The notes under the pieces are model-generated. The model had not been told where the DNA came from and did not search any database. It worked only from the letters and a program-made list of their open reading frames with translations. A stretch of DNA of 56,466 bases from Planctomycetota bacterium. Its GTDB lineage: Bacteria; Planctomycetota; UBA8742; UBA2392. Where the stretch lies: assembly GCA_020848275.1 (NCBI GenBank), contig JADLAK010000067.1:1-56466 (forward strand), written 5' to 3'. Positions 47,795 through 56,178 of this stretch are shown here, piece by piece; within the stretch, counting starts at the first letter, position 1; every line of letters starts with the position of its first letter. The position numbers and the translations under genes were made by a program.

Positions 47795-48349
47795 CTACTT
47801 CTTCTCCAGCTTGTTGGCCAGCGCATTGAACCCGTAGGCAATACGCGCATAACCGGCCTGCAGCGTCGCCGCCATCTTCTGCGGCAGCGCCAGGAAGTCG
47901 CCCGCCAACGTGGACAGCAGTTCCTTGCGGCCGGGCAGCGTCGCCGAGGCCTCAACCTGCTTCACATCGAGGACGTCGTGGCCCATCTGGCCCGCTTTGA
48001 CCTTGATGGTGTCCTTGTTTTCCTTCATCCACTTGGTGGTGAACTTGGCGATATCCACGGTGCCGTCTCCGCCGAAAAGCACGGCAGTCGGGCCGCGGAA
48101 AATCTGCTGCTTGCGCGGCAGCTTCTTGTCGTGCTCGATCAGCGGCTTGAGGCCGTGGGCCTTGAGCGCCGTGGACGCGATGCGGTTCTTGACGACTTCC
48201 ATCGTCAGCTTGGCCTTGCGCAACTCGCTGCGAAACTGCGCCATCTTCAGGCTGTTGAGGCCCTGGTAGTCGATGATGACGACGTTGTCGAGCTTGCTCA
48301 TGCCCCGCGTAATCTGGTCAACGAGCATCTGGTTCAGTTTGTTAGGCAT
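47795..48349 (-). CDS. rplJ: 50S ribosomal protein L10
   Basis: This 184-residue L10 anchors the L7/L12 stalk. It begins MPNKLNQMLVDQITRGMSKL and has VVIDYQGLNSLKMAQFRSEL-RKAKLTMEVVKNRIA and the stalk-helix region AATLQAGYARIAYGFNALANKLE at the end. The length is normal. It starts 48 bp after rplA. Confidence 0.97.
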   Translation of the reverse strand: MPNKLNQMLVDQITRGMSKLDNVVIIDYQGLNSLKMAQFRSELRKAKLTMEVVKNRIASTALKAHGLKPLIEHDKKLPRKQQIFRGPTAVLFGGDGTVDIAKFTTKWMKENKDTIKVKAGQMGHDVLDVKQVEASATLPGRKELLSTLAGDFLALPQKMAATLQAGYARIAYGFNALANKLEKK

Positions 48350-48397
48350 AGCTTGCTTTCTCTGCGAAACTGTTTGGTCTGTATCCCGAAATTTGCG

Positions 48398-49108
48398 TTA
48401 GCCCACCGCGACGTTGGACGCTTCAAAGGCGACGTTCAGGCCGGGGCTCATTGTGGCGGACAGGCTGACGCGCTCGATGAAATGCCCCTTCACTGTCGAC
48501 GGCCGCAGGCCCTGCACGTGCGACAGCAGGTGCTTGAGGTTGTCCGACAGCTTGTCGTTGGCGAAGCTGCGCTTGCCAATAGGCACGTGCAGGTTGCCGC
48601 CCGCGTCGGTGCGGTACTCGACCTTGCCGGCCACGAATTCTTTCACCGCCGCGCCGACGTCTTCGGTCACCGTGCCGGCCTTGGGCGTGGGCATCTTGCC
48701 CTGGGGGCCGAGAACCTTACCCAGCTTGCCCACGTGGCGCATCTGGTTGGGGTGGGCAATGGCGATATCGAAGTCCATCCAGCCGCCTTCGATCTTCTTG
48801 GCAAGTTCCGCCGAGCCGACTTCGATGGCGCCCGCGGCCTTGGCCTTCTCCGCGTCGCCGCCTTCGGCAAAGCAGATCACCTTCATGGTCTTGCCCAGGC
48901 CGTGCGGCAGCGAAACCGCGCCGCGCAGGTTCTGTTCGGCCTTCTTGGGATCCACGTTGAGTTTGATCGCAACGCGGACCGTCTCGTCGAATTTGGTTTT
49001 CTTGAAATCGGCAAGGCGCGAAACAGCTTCTTCCACCGAATACTTCTTCAGCGGGTCAACGCCCTTGGCGGCTTCCTTGTAGCGCTTGCTGCGTACACGT
49101 TCCTTCAT
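48398..49108 (-). CDS. rplA: 50S ribosomal protein L1
   Basis: This 236-residue L1 forms the E-site stalk and often represses its own operon. Signatures are SKRYKEAAKGVDPLKKYSVEEAV, the FDETVRVAIKLNVDPKKAEQNLRGAVSLPHGLGKTMKV block, MRHVGKLGKVLGPQGKMPTPKAGTV and the end FIERVSLSATMSPGLNV. ATG 49108 fits the family; upstream codons enter repeat DNA. The 144-bp gap to rplK holds word-type hairpin C9. Confidence 0.98.
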   Translation of the reverse strand: MKERVRSKRYKEAAKGVDPLKKYSVEEAVSRLADFKKTKFDETVRVAIKLNVDPKKAEQNLRGAVSLPHGLGKTMKVICFAEGGDAEKAKAAGAIEVGSAELAKKIEGGWMDFDIAIAHPNQMRHVGKLGKVLGPQGKMPTPKAGTVTEDVGAAVKEFVAGKVEYRTDAGGNLHVPIGKRSFANDKLSDNLKHLLSHVQGLRPSTVKGHFIERVSLSATMSPGLNVAFEASNVAVG

Positions 49109-49172
49109 GTCTTTCTCCGGTGGCAGTGTTTTTAGCTGTCTGCTGCCTTCCAAGTCGCGCGTCGACAGTTCA

Positions 49173-49250
49173 CGCACGCTAATTTTGGATTTTCGATTCT
49201 GGATTGGCGCTACCGCGCCACCTTGAATCGAAATCTAAAATCTAAAATTC
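49173..49250. repeat. word-type hairpin C9 between rplK and rplA
   Basis: The left arm is CTAATTTTGGATTTTCGATT then CTGGATT. The right arm is GAATCGAAATCTAAAATCTA then AAATT. It shares two long identical blocks with C6. Confidence 0.75.
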
Positions 49251-49252
49251 CC

Positions 49253-49678
49253 CTACCCTTCGACCGTCACGCCCATGGAGCGCGCGGTGCCCGCAATCAT
49301 GCGGCACGCCGCATCGAGGCTGCCGGCGTTGAGGTCCTTTTCCTTGGCCTTGGCGATTTCTTCCAGCGCCTTGCGGCCAATCTTGCCGACCTTTTCGCGG
49401 CCCGGGGTCTTGGACCCTTTTTCGAGTTTAATGGCGTTGCGAATCAGCACGCTCGCTGGAGGAGACTTAATCTCGAGCTCCATCGACTTGTCTTTAAAGA
49501 TGCTGATCACAACGGGCAGGATCAACCCCATGCGGTCGCGGGTTTTGTCGTTGAACTGTTTAACAAACGCCGCAATGTTCACGCCGTGCTGGCCGAGCGC
49601 CGGGCCAACCGGCGGCGCGGGAGTAGCTTGGCCGCCGGGGCACTGCAGCTTGACCTTGGTCAGAAGTTCTTTAGCCAT
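49253..49678 (-). CDS. rplK: 50S ribosomal protein L11
   Basis: This 141-residue L11 of the GTPase-associated centre begins MAKELLTKVKLQCPGGQATP. It has the APPVGPALGQHGVNIAAFVKQFN loop, SIFKDKSMELEIKSPPASVL, and ends MIAGTARSMGVTVEG. The length is normal. It follows nusG by 87 bp with a G-family hairpin in between. Confidence 0.99.
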   Translation of the reverse strand: MAKELLTKVKLQCPGGQATPAPPVGPALGQHGVNIAAFVKQFNDKTRDRMGLILPVVISIFKDKSMELEIKSPPASVLIRNAIKLEKGSKTPGREKVGKIGRKALEEIAKAKEKDLNAGSLDAACRMIAGTARSMGVTVEG

Positions 49679-49733
49679 GACTGATAATTCCTTGCCGCCA
49701 AAATTCAGTTCAGTTCCTGTCGCACTTCAAAGG

Positions 49734-49758
49734 GCCCGCTCGCTCACGCTCGGGGCTC
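49734..49758 (-). repeat. stop-adjacent hairpin G4
   Basis: The minus strand reads GAGCCCCGAGCGTGAGCGAG then CGGGC. Begins 7 nt after the nusG stop. Confidence 0.65.
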
Positions 49759-49765
49759 TGACGCA

Positions 49766-50347
49766 TTAACTTACGGGTTCCACCTGCCAGTATTCCAGCT
49801 CGACGGGCGTCGGGCGGCCGAAGATGGTCACGACCACCTTCACGCGGCCCTGTGCCGGGTTGACGTCCTCCACGGTGCCCTCGAAGCCGTCAAAGGGACC
49901 GTCCTTGATCTTGACCGCGTCGGCCTTCTTGAACTCGATCTTGACCACGGGCTCTTCGCCCTCGGGCTTGGGCTCGGAAATCTTGAGAATTTTGCGCACG
50001 TCGTCCTGGCTCATGGGCACAGGCTTGTCGCGGTCGCCCACGAAATCGCCCACGCCGGGCGTCTCGCGAATCAGGTGGTAGGCGTCGCCGTTTAGCGTGT
50101 AGCGCTGGTCGGCGTGATCGGACGTGTCCTCGATGGTATCGATCTCGAGGTACAGGTAGCCGGGGTAGACCTTGCGCGAACGTTCGCGCTTCTTTCCGCC
50201 CTTGATTTCCTGCACCGTCTCCGTCGGGATCACCATACGACCGAACAGTTGCTCAAGGCCCTTGGCCTTGACGCGCTTCTGCAGGTTCTCCTGGATCTTC
50301 TCTTCCCGGGAACTCTGCACCCTCAGCACGTACCACATGAGCGCCAT
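49766..50347 (-). CDS. nusG: transcription termination/antitermination protein NusG
   Basis: This protein of about 193 residues has an N-terminal NGN domain ([20 protein letters not shown], then [11 protein letters not shown] and the [20 protein letters not shown] end) and a C-terminal KOW domain ([52 protein letters not shown]). I favour ATG 50347 ([10 protein letters not shown]) because GGAAGG lies 8 bases upstream; an in-frame ATG at 50374 would add nine residues. It links RNA polymerase to Rho or to S10. It lies directly after secE. Confidence 0.96.
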   Translation of the reverse strand: MALMWYVLRVQSSREEKIQENLQKRVKAKGLEQLFGRMVIPTETVQEIKGGKKRERSRKVYPGYLYLEIDTIEDTSDHADQRYTLNGDAYHLIRETPGVGDFVGDRDKPVPMSQDDVRKILKISEPKPEGEEPVVKIEFKKADAVKIKDGPFDGFEGTVEDVNPAQGRVKVVVTIFGRPTPVELEYWQVEPVS

Positions 50348-50378
50348 CTGTTCTGCCTTCCGTTCGTCCATCATTCGG

Positions 50379-50942
50379 TTACTTCGTCGCTTCTTCCGGC
50401 GTCAGCGCCGGGCCCTTGTCCGCTGTCGGTTGCTGGTCGAGCCTCAACACCATGCTCACAATCCGGCCCCAGCCCACGCTCTTCCAGCTCTGGCCCTGCA
50501 GCACACCCACGCCAAGGCTGAATGTCAGGTCGTACAAAAACACGATGATCGCAAACCACATCACAAAGTAGAGCACAACCACCGTCGCGCGGCGCACGTC
50601 ATTTTTGGGCGCCCAGCGCACCTTCTTGAGCTCCGCTTCCGTCGCCACCAGCAGGTCGACGTATTTCGGGCGATTCAGCCACCAGCGCACGCCAAGCAGC
50701 CCCACGACGAAAACCGCCAGCGCAATAATCAAACTGGGCGACAGCCAGTCCGTCATGCTGCTGCCGCCGCGCAGCAGCGATTCGCCAAAGAACGGCTCGA
50801 TGCCAAGCAGGCGGTCAAAACGCGTGTTGCCGTACTCGAAGATCGCGTAGCACATCCACACCAGCGCAAGCAATAGCATGGCCGACGCAAAGAACCGGGT
50901 CTTGCGTCCCGCCCCGCGCCTGTATGTGTCAAACATGGCCAT
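50379..50942 (-). CDS. secE: preprotein translocase subunit SecE, three-span form
   Basis: The C-terminal 100 residues contain the conserved SecE amphipathic helix and last membrane span (VATEAELKKVRWAPKNDVRRATVVVLYFVMWFAIIVFLYDL). The 187-residue protein has two further hydrophobic segments (about 20-37 and 67-85), so it is a three-span SecE like that of enterobacteria rather than the one-span minimal type. A unique loop (NTRFDRLLGIEPFFGESLLR) joins spans 1 and 2. ATG 50942 has AGGAG 6-7 bases upstream, inside repeat D2. It precedes nusG by about 31 bp. Confidence 0.94.
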   Translation of the reverse strand: MAMFDTYRRGAGRKTRFFASAMLLLALVWMCYAIFEYGNTRFDRLLGIEPFFGESLLRGGSSMTDWLSPSLIIALAVFVVGLLGVRWWLNRPKYVDLLVATEAELKKVRWAPKNDVRRATVVVLYFVMWFAIIVFLYDLTFSLGVGVLQGQSWKSVGWGRIVSMVLRLDQQPTADKGPALTPEEATK

Positions 50943-50952
50943 GCCTGCTCCT

Positions 50953-51024
50953 GGTGGCGCGGGCGCCTCGCCCGCGACCCTATTCTTAACCGCACTGCCC
51001 GCGGCCGAGGCGGCCGCGCCACAC
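50953..51024. repeat. GC-rich inverted repeat (family D, copy 2)
   Basis: Left arm GTGGCGCGGGCGCCTCGCCC, right arm GCGGCCGAGGCGGCCGCGCC then ACA. Same arms as 12-83. Lies between tRNA-Trp and secE. Confidence 0.6.
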
Positions 51025-51100
51025 TGGCACGGCGGGAGGGAATCGAACCCCCAACCTGCGGTTTTGGAAACCGCTGCTCTGCCAGTTGAGCTACCGCCGT
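51025..51100 (-). tRNA. tRNA-Trp (CCA)
   Basis: Full cloverleaf: acceptor ACGGCGG/CCGCCGT, D stem GCTC/GAGC, anticodon stem GCGGT/ACCGC with loop TTCCAAA (anticodon CCA) and T stem GGGGG/CCCTC. Discriminator G, with the CCA end encoded. It lies between rpmG and secE, a common place for this tRNA. Confidence 0.97.
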
Positions 51101-51103
51101 ATA

Positions 51104-51174
51104 ATCCGGTTATCGGAGACCGGCTTTCGGTTGTCGGTATTACCGACCGCTGACCACCGAATACCGACCGCCGG
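51104..51174. repeat. word-type hairpin C10 between rpmG and tRNA-Trp
   Basis: The left arm is CCGGTTATCGGAGACCGGCT then TTCGGTTGTCGGTA. The right arm is TACCGACCGCTGACCACCGA then ATACCGACCG. CGGTnnTCGG words pair with CCGA words. Confidence 0.68.
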
Positions 51175-51175
51175 C

Positions 51176-51343
51176 TTACTTCTTCTTTTCCTTGTGCAAC
51201 GTGTGCTTCTTCAATTTCGAGTTGTACTTCTTCAGCTCGATCTTCTTGATGTTCTGGCCCTTGACCCGCTTCTGCGTGCGATACACGCGCATGCCGGTCT
51301 CGGTGCACTCAAGGAACACGTATTCTCTGTTATCACCGGCCAT
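51176..51343 (-). CDS. rpmG: 50S ribosomal protein L33 (zinc-less form)
   Basis: A 55-residue frame read directly from the strand: MAGDNREYVFLECTETGMRV, then YRTQKRVKGQNIKKIELKKY and a lysine-rich end with KKHTLHKEKKK. The VFLECTE.G, RLELKKY-like IELKKY and KHTLHKE motifs identify L33. Only Cys13 remains of the usual two CxxC pairs, so it cannot bind zinc in the normal way. It lies between tuf and tRNA-Trp/secE, matching the widespread tuf-rpmG-secE order. Confidence 0.93.
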   Translation of the reverse strand: MAGDNREYVFLECTETGMRVYRTQKRVKGQNIKKIELKKYNSKLKKHTLHKEKKK

Positions 51344-51365
51344 CTGAGCTCATCCCTTCAAACGC

Positions 51366-51396
51366 GCGGCGGCCTTCGACCAGCTCAGGCCGCCGC
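51366..51396 (-). terminator. GC-rich hairpin between tuf and rpmG
   Basis: Nine-bp stem GCGGCGGCC/GGCCGCCGC with a 13-nt loop, 15 bp after the tuf stop. No T-tract. It may be an attenuator or RNA-processing hairpin. Confidence 0.45.
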
Positions 51397-51410
51397 AACT
51401 GGGCAACTTT

Positions 51411-52610
51411 TTACTTCAGGATCTTCACAACTTTGCCTGCGCCGACGGTGCGGCCGCCTTCGCGGATAGCGAAGTTGGCGCCCTCGTCCATGGCGATCGG
51501 CTTGCCAAGCTTCACCGAGAGCTGCACGGTGTCGCCGGGCATGACCATTTCCGCGCCGCCCATAAGGTCGGCGGTGCCCGTAACGTCCGTCGTGCGGAAG
51601 TAGAACTGCGGGCGATAACCGGTGAAGAACGGCGTGTGGCGGCCGCCTTCTTCCTTATTGAGGATGTAGCACTGGCACTCGAAGTCGGTGTGGGGCTTGA
51701 TCGTGCCGGGCTTGGCAATAACCATGCCGCGTTCGATCTGCGCCTTTTCAACACCGCGCAGCAGCACGCCGACGTTGTCGCCGGCCATGCCGCTATCGAG
51801 CGTCTTCTGGAACATTTCGACGCCGGTGATGGTGCTCTGCATGGGCAACTCGCGCAGGCCGACGATCTCGACGTTGTCGCCGACCTTGATCAGGCCGCGT
51901 TCGATACGGCCCGTGGCGACGGTGCCGCGGCCCGAAATCGAGAACACGTCTTCGACGCTGAGCATAAACGGCTTGTCGACTTCGCGCACGGGCTCGGGGA
52001 TGTGGCTGTCGAGCACGTTGAGCAGGTCCTGGATGCACTTGGTCTTGCCCGCGTCGCTGGGGTTTTCCAGCGCCGCCTTGGCGTTGCCGCGGATGATCGG
52101 GATCTTGTCGCCGGGGAACTTGTACTTGTTGAGCAACTCACGCACTTCGAGCTCAACCAGCTCAAGTAATTCCGCGTCGTCGACGAGGTCGACCTTGTTG
52201 AGGAATACGACGAGCGCCGGGACGTTCACCTGGCGGGCGAGCAGGACGTGCTCGCGCGTTTGGGGCATCGGGCCGGTGTCGGCGGCGACCACCAGGATCG
52301 CGCCGTCCATCTGCGCGGCGCCGGTGATCATGTTCTTGATGAAGTCGGCGTGTCCGGGGCAGTCGACGTGCGCGTAGTGGCGCTTTTCCGTCTCGTACTC
52401 AACGTGCGCCGCCGCGATCGTCACGGTCTTGTTGGCGTCACGGACGGTGCCGCCCTTGGTGATTTCCGCGTAGGTCTTGGCCTTCGACAGGCCCTTGGCC
52501 GCGCAATAGGCAACCAGTGCGGCGGTCAAAGTGGACTTGCCGTGGTCAATGTGTCCGATGGTGCCGACGTTTACGTGCGGCTTCTTACGTTGAAAGGTTT
52601 CGCGCGCCAT
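51411..52610 (-). CDS. tuf: elongation factor Tu
   Basis: This 399-residue GTPase delivers aminoacyl-tRNA. G1 is GHIDHGKST (19-27), switch II is [12 protein letters not shown] (about 83-94), G4 is NKVD (about 138-141), and domains II/III follow with [13 protein letters not shown] and [11 protein letters not shown] at the end. The length and sequence are normal. It is preceded by four tRNA genes in the same order as the E. coli thrU-tyrU-glyT-thrT-tufB operon. Confidence 0.99.
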   Translation of the reverse strand: MARETFQRKKPHVNVGTIGHIDHGKSTLTAALVAYCAAKGLSKAKTYAEITKGGTVRDANKTVTIAAAHVEYETEKRHYAHVDCPGHADFIKNMITGAAQMDGAILVVAADTGPMPQTREHVLLARQVNVPALVVFLNKVDLVDDAELLELVELEVRELLNKYKFPGDKIPIIRGNAKAALENPSDAGKTKCIQDLLNVLDSHIPEPVREVDKPFMLSVEDVFSISGRGTVATGRIERGLIKVGDNVEIVGLRELPMQSTITGVEMFQKTLDSGMAGDNVGVLLRGVEKAQIERGMVIAKPGTIKPHTDFECQCYILNKEEGGRHTPFFTGYRPQFYFRTTDVTGTADLMGGAEMVMPGDTVQLSVKLGKPIAMDEGANFAIREGGRTVGAGKVVKILK

Positions 52611-52680
52611 TGCTTACGTACTCCTGAGTGATTTCGTTTTTTTATTCAGTCCTGTTACCGGTTTCGTCTACAGCAAAGTC

Positions 52681-52755
<75 letters not shown>

Positions 52756-52769
52756 GAATTCTTACGCTT

Positions 52770-52858
52770 TCGCTCCTCGGCATCCTGCCTCGTCGCGACT
52801 TCACGGCGGCATTCCCTTCGGGCCTGCCGCCGGCTCGCCATCCCTGGCTCGTTCTTCC
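52770..52858. repeat. structured dispersed repeat family B, copy 4
   Basis: GGCATCCTGCC hairpin, CGTCGCGACTTCACG box, CGGCGGC/GCCGCCG stem and CTCGCCATCCCTGGCTCG end. Lies between tRNA-Gly and tRNA-Thr(GGU), widening that gap to 160 bp. Confidence 0.7.
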
Positions 52859-52915
52859 TTCCGGGGTGGCCCCACCCCTTCTTCCTTTATCCAGCCCCGT
52901 CGGGCCACAGCATTC

Positions 52916-52990
52916 TGGAGCGGGCGATGGGATTCGAACCCACGACATTCTGCTTGGAAGGCAGAGGCTCTACCACTGAGCTACACCCGC
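52916..52990 (-). tRNA. tRNA-Gly (UCC)
   Basis: Acceptor GCGGGTG/CGCCCGC with one G-U pair, anticodon stem TCTGC/GCAGA with loop CTTCCAA (anticodon TCC), T stem GTGGG/CCCAT. CCA encoded. Confidence 0.97.
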
Positions 52991-53026
52991 ATTTCCCGCT
53001 AATCCTACACGCCCGGGGCGTGAATC

Positions 53027-53112
53027 TGGTGGGCAGAGAAGGATTCGAACCTTCGAAGGCATAAGCCACCTGATTTACAGTCAGGCCCCTTTGGCCGCTT
53101 GGGTATCTGCCC
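53027..53112 (-). tRNA. tRNA-Tyr (GUA)
   Basis: Acceptor GGGCAGA/TCTGCCC, anticodon stem CCTGA/TCAGG with loop CTGTAAA (anticodon GTA), and a long variable arm as expected for a class II bacterial tRNA-Tyr. Discriminator A, CCA encoded. Confidence 0.97.
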
Positions 53113-53159
53113 TAAAACCCTTCTTTTCTCCCTCCGCGCCTTGCCCCGCATGCTCAATT

Positions 53160-53234
53160 TGGAGCCGGCGGCGAGAATCGAACTCGCAACCACCGGTTTA
53201 CAAAACCGGTGCTCTGCCATTGAGCTACGCCGGC
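53160..53234 (-). tRNA. tRNA-Thr (UGU)
   Basis: Acceptor GCCGGCG/CGCCGGC, anticodon stem CCGGT/ACCGG with loop TTTGTAA (anticodon TGT), T stem GCGAG/CTCGC. CCA encoded. First gene of the tRNA-tuf operon. Confidence 0.97.
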
Positions 53235-53261
53235 GATGGCGCGCCGAAATTTGGAGCGGGA

Positions 53262-53289
53262 AAGATAACAATAGTCTTTGGGGGCGCAA
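53262..53289 (-). promoter_or_regulatory. candidate promoter of the tRNA-tuf operon
   Basis: The minus strand has TTGCGC, a 16-bp spacer, then TATCTT followed by TCCCGCTCCAAATTT. It lies about 25 bp before the first tRNA. The downstream sequence matches that of the S10-operon promoter. Confidence 0.65.
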
Positions 53290-53354
53290 TGGCCCGTCGC
53301 AAGTTTCTTGCCAATGGGCGTTTACACCCGCCTTCGGAACCCTTTTACCCGCGA

Positions 53355-53427
53355 GGCGTCAGGCTTCAGGCCTCAGGCGACAGTTTTTCGCCTTGACTGC
53401 AGCCTGGTGCCTGCCGCCTGTCGCCTC
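53355..53427. repeat. word-type hairpin C11 between divergent operons
   Basis: The left arm is GGCGTCAGGCTTCAGGCCTC then AGGCGACAG. The right arm is CCTGGTGCCTGCCGCCTGTC then GCC. CAGGC words pair with GCCTG words. Confidence 0.68.
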
Positions 53428-53455
53428 TTTCGCTGCGGGTGTTAAAACCTCAGCC

Positions 53456-53980
53456 ATGACCCTGCTGATCCTTAAAGCCTGCCGCTGGTTGTACCGCACG
53501 CTCAACAGCGACGCGAGGCCCTGGCAGATCGGGCTTGCGGTCGTGCTCGGCGCGCTCGCGGGCCTTCTGCCGCTGGGGCTGGGCACCGTTGCCGCCTTCC
53601 TCCTGATTCTTCTCGTCAACGTGCACTTCTCCACGGCGTTCTTCAGCTTCGCCGTCTTCCAGCTTCTCTCGCTAACGCTGCAAACCGCGTTGATTCGCCC
53701 CATCGGCGAACGGACGCTCGACCTCGCGCCGCAAGCGCTGGTCGTCGGCGCCGCCAGGACGCCCATCGTCTCGCTGTTTCGCTTCGATTACTTCGACGTC
53801 GCGGGCGGTATTGCCCTGTGGCTCATTATCGCCGCGCCGCTGATGGCGGGCGTGACACTTTTCTATGCGCGCTACCAGGCCTGGATGAAGGCGAAACTCG
53901 CGAACTCGCGCATCATGAAGTTGCTCAGCCAGACCTGGCTCTTCAAAGGACTCCGCTTTGTCTTCATCGGCCATGGATAA
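53456..53980 (+). CDS. TIGR03546-like membrane protein
   Basis: This 174-residue protein has about three hydrophobic segments (WQIGLAVVLGALAGLLPLGL, then FLLILLVNVHFSTAFFSFAV, and IALWLIIAAPLMAGVTLFYA). The sequence and especially the pairing with the next gene resemble the two-gene set modelled as TIGR03546/TIGR03545, described as occurring only in bacteria with outer membranes (from memory). ATG 53456 starts MTLLILKACRWLYRTLNSD. The stop TAA overlaps the next gene's start by 8 bp. The function is unknown; a role in the inner membrane with its partner is likely. Confidence 0.8.
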   Translation: MTLLILKACRWLYRTLNSDARPWQIGLAVVLGALAGLLPLGLGTVAAFLLILLVNVHFSTAFFSFAVFQLLSLTLQTALIRPIGERTLDLAPQALVVGAARTPIVSLFRFDYFDVAGGIALWLIIAAPLMAGVTLFYARYQAWMKAKLANSRIMKLLSQTWLFKGLRFVFIGHG

Positions 53981-56153
53981 TACGCCGCCAAAACGCGTGG
54001 GCTTTCTGCGGCTAAAAGCCGTGATCGGGTTGCCGTTGGTCATCGGCATCGCGCTTCTGGTTTACAACTTCACCATCGACGGCGCGGTAAAGGACTTTCT
54101 GGTCGCCCAGGGAGCCGGTATGGCGGGTTACGCGGGCAAGGCCAGCGTCGACGAAGTCAAATTCTCGATCTTCGGGCCCAAGCTCTACGTCAAGAATCTC
54201 CATATCTACCAGGCGCCGCCCGGCGGGCCGGAACACACCGTGCTGCGCGCCGGCGAAGCCAACCTCGACCTCGAACTTCTGCCGTTGCTCGAGCGCCGGC
54301 TGGTCGTGCGCGAAATTCGCGCAACGAAGATCGAGTTCCAGCGCCCGCTCGCCGCAAGCGAAACTGGCGCGCCTCCCCCGCCGCCGCCGCAAACCGAAAA
54401 CAAGGACGCCAACGATTACATCAAGCAAGTCGAGGGGTTCTTCAAAAGCGATGAATTCGCCGAAATCCGCAAGTGGCTCGAGAAAATCCGCGCGTCGCAG
54501 CAACAGGCGCCCGTGGGGCAGGGCGATGTTAATGTTAAACCCGCGCCGCAGCAGCCCACGCTGCTGGACCCGGGACCCGCGGGCCGCGCAGCCTATGTGA
54601 CCAGGGCGCTGGCCGACGACAAGGCGCCGCCCGCGGTCGTGGTCATGCGCGCGGCGCTGGAGCAGCTCGACTTCAACTTCGGCAAACCCGGCGACAAGAC
54701 ACTCGCGAGCAGCATCACGGACGTCAAGCTCGAGGCCAAGGAGCTTAGCAGCGACCCCGTGAGTTACGGCCGGCCGATAACCATGAGCGCGGGCGGCAAC
54801 CTCGGCGGAGACGCAGGCAAACGCCTCGATCTCGACCTGGTCGTGCGCTTTGACCCCAAACAGCTCATCAAGATCGAACAGGTGCGCGGCAACGCGAGCT
54901 ACGCGCAGGTTCCACTGGCGGGCATTGTTGACACGTCAATATTCGGCGACTACCTGCGCGACCTGCGCATGAGCGTCAGCTATTACGCGCCCGAGCACGC
55001 CGAACTTGCCGGGCGCGCGTGCATTTCGCTTTCCGGCAATCTGACGCCGCCGGGCTCGCTCGACACGCAAGGCTCGCGACTTGCAGTGAACATCTGGCTG
55101 GGCGGCTACAAGGGCACCGACGCCGCGGCGGCGCTGATGCCCAGCGGCATCGGCTTTTCCGTGGAACGCGTGCCGCTTGACGGTCTCCTTAGACAGGCGG
55201 GCGGCTCTCCGGCGGCCGTTGAGCCCGGCGCGACGATCAGCTTCGGCACCTGCGACGCCAACGGCCGCACCGGCACACCCGAAGCAGCGTTCACCTGGCA
55301 CGACGGCATGAATTGCCGCTTGCGGCTGAGTATCGACAAGCTGGCGATCAAGCCCAAGGCCGGCAACGACAAGATTCTTGGCATCTCGTCCAAGGACTTC
55401 TGCAGCGCCTTCAACACCTTCATGACCGCACAGGGCAAGGACGCGACGTTCCAGCTCAGTTTGTTCGACGCAAAGGGACGCTTTGCGCCGGCGCTGGAAA
55501 AACCTGGCACGCGCGGCCTGATCGACGGCATTGTCGCCGTGCTGGCCTACACCGGCGCGGAGGCGAACAAGGCATTCGACCTGCCGTTCACGCTCTCGGA
55601 CAAAGCGGTCATTAAATGCGCGAGCATCAATGCCGACGGCAGCGTGCGCACGATGTTCGGGCCCGACAGCATGCGCGGCGACCTCGGCGATTTGCGCATC
55701 CGGCTGCTTGTCAAAGACATCTACGCCGCCAAGAAAGCCGGCCGCAACGAAGTGATGGGCATTCCCGCCGAGCACTTCACGTTTGCGTGGAATGCGATGG
55801 TCGCGACCTTTCCCGCCGAGGGCTTTCCGTTTGTGCTGCGGCTGTTCAACGACAAAGGCGTTTTCGAGCCGACCGTCGTCAGCCCGACGCCGACGGAACT
55901 CACGACAATGCTTGGCGCCGCCGTCGGGATATCGTTGTTCGAGAAAAACTTTGGGCAGCTCGCTACAAAGTTTGGCCCGCAGTTTGCGCAGTTCCAAAAG
56001 GGCGGGCTGTCGGCGGCGCCGGATATCGCCAAGGCGCTGACGGGCGGCAAGGTCATCGACCCGAAAACGCTGCCCGTGCCGATTCCGAAGGAAATCCCGA
56101 AGGAGCTACCCAAGGAAGCTCCGAAGCTGCCCAATATCAAACTGCCGTGGTAG
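53973..56153 (+). CDS. TIGR03545-like / AsmA-like envelope protein
   Basis: This 726-residue protein has one N-terminal membrane span (about 14-34, LKAVIGLPLVIGIALLVYNF) and a long exported part. The first domain (FSIFGPKLYVKNLHIYQAPPG, LDLELLPLLERRLVVREI and RATKIEFQRPL) has the short β-repeat style of AsmA/YhdP-type proteins. A Pro-rich linker (PPPPPPQ) and an Ala/Gln-rich helical stretch follow, then β-rich repeats up to a Pro/Lys-rich end (PIPKEIPKELPKEAPKLPN). ATG 53973 overlaps the upstream stop. By analogy with AsmA relatives a lipid-handling or envelope-assembly role is possible, but this is inference. Confidence 0.78.
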   Translation: MDNTPPKRVGFLRLKAVIGLPLVIGIALLVYNFTIDGAVKDFLVAQGAGMAGYAGKASVDEVKFSIFGPKLYVKNLHIYQAPPGGPEHTVLRAGEANLDLELLPLLERRLVVREIRATKIEFQRPLAASETGAPPPPPPQTENKDANDYIKQVEGFFKSDEFAEIRKWLEKIRASQQQAPVGQGDVNVKPAPQQPTLLDPGPAGRAAYVTRALADDKAPPAVVVMRAALEQLDFNFGKPGDKTLASSITDVKLEAKELSSDPVSYGRPITMSAGGNLGGDAGKRLDLDLVVRFDPKQLIKIEQVRGNASYAQVPLAGIVDTSIFGDYLRDLRMSVSYYAPEHAELAGRACISLSGNLTPPGSLDTQGSRLAVNIWLGGYKGTDAAAALMPSGIGFSVERVPLDGLLRQAGGSPAAVEPGATISFGTCDANGRTGTPEAAFTWHDGMNCRLRLSIDKLAIKPKAGNDKILGISSKDFCSAFNTFMTAQGKDATFQLSLFDAKGRFAPALEKPGTRGLIDGIVAVLAYTGAEANKAFDLPFTLSDKAVIKCASINADGSVRTMFGPDSMRGDLGDLRIRLLVKDIYAAKKAGRNEVMGIPAEHFTFAWNAMVATFPAEGFPFVLRLFNDKGVFEPTVVSPTPTELTTMLGAAVGISLFEKNFGQLATKFGPQFAQFQKGGLSAAPDIAKALTGGKVIDPKTLPVPIPKEIPKELPKEAPKLPNIKLPW

Positions 56154-56178
56154 CAAAGCCCCTATAAGGCCGGGAGGC

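Noticed and set aside
48398..49177. Longer L1 start at 49177
   Set aside because: The extra 23 residues lie in repeat-derived spacer and do not match L1; ATG 49108 fits.
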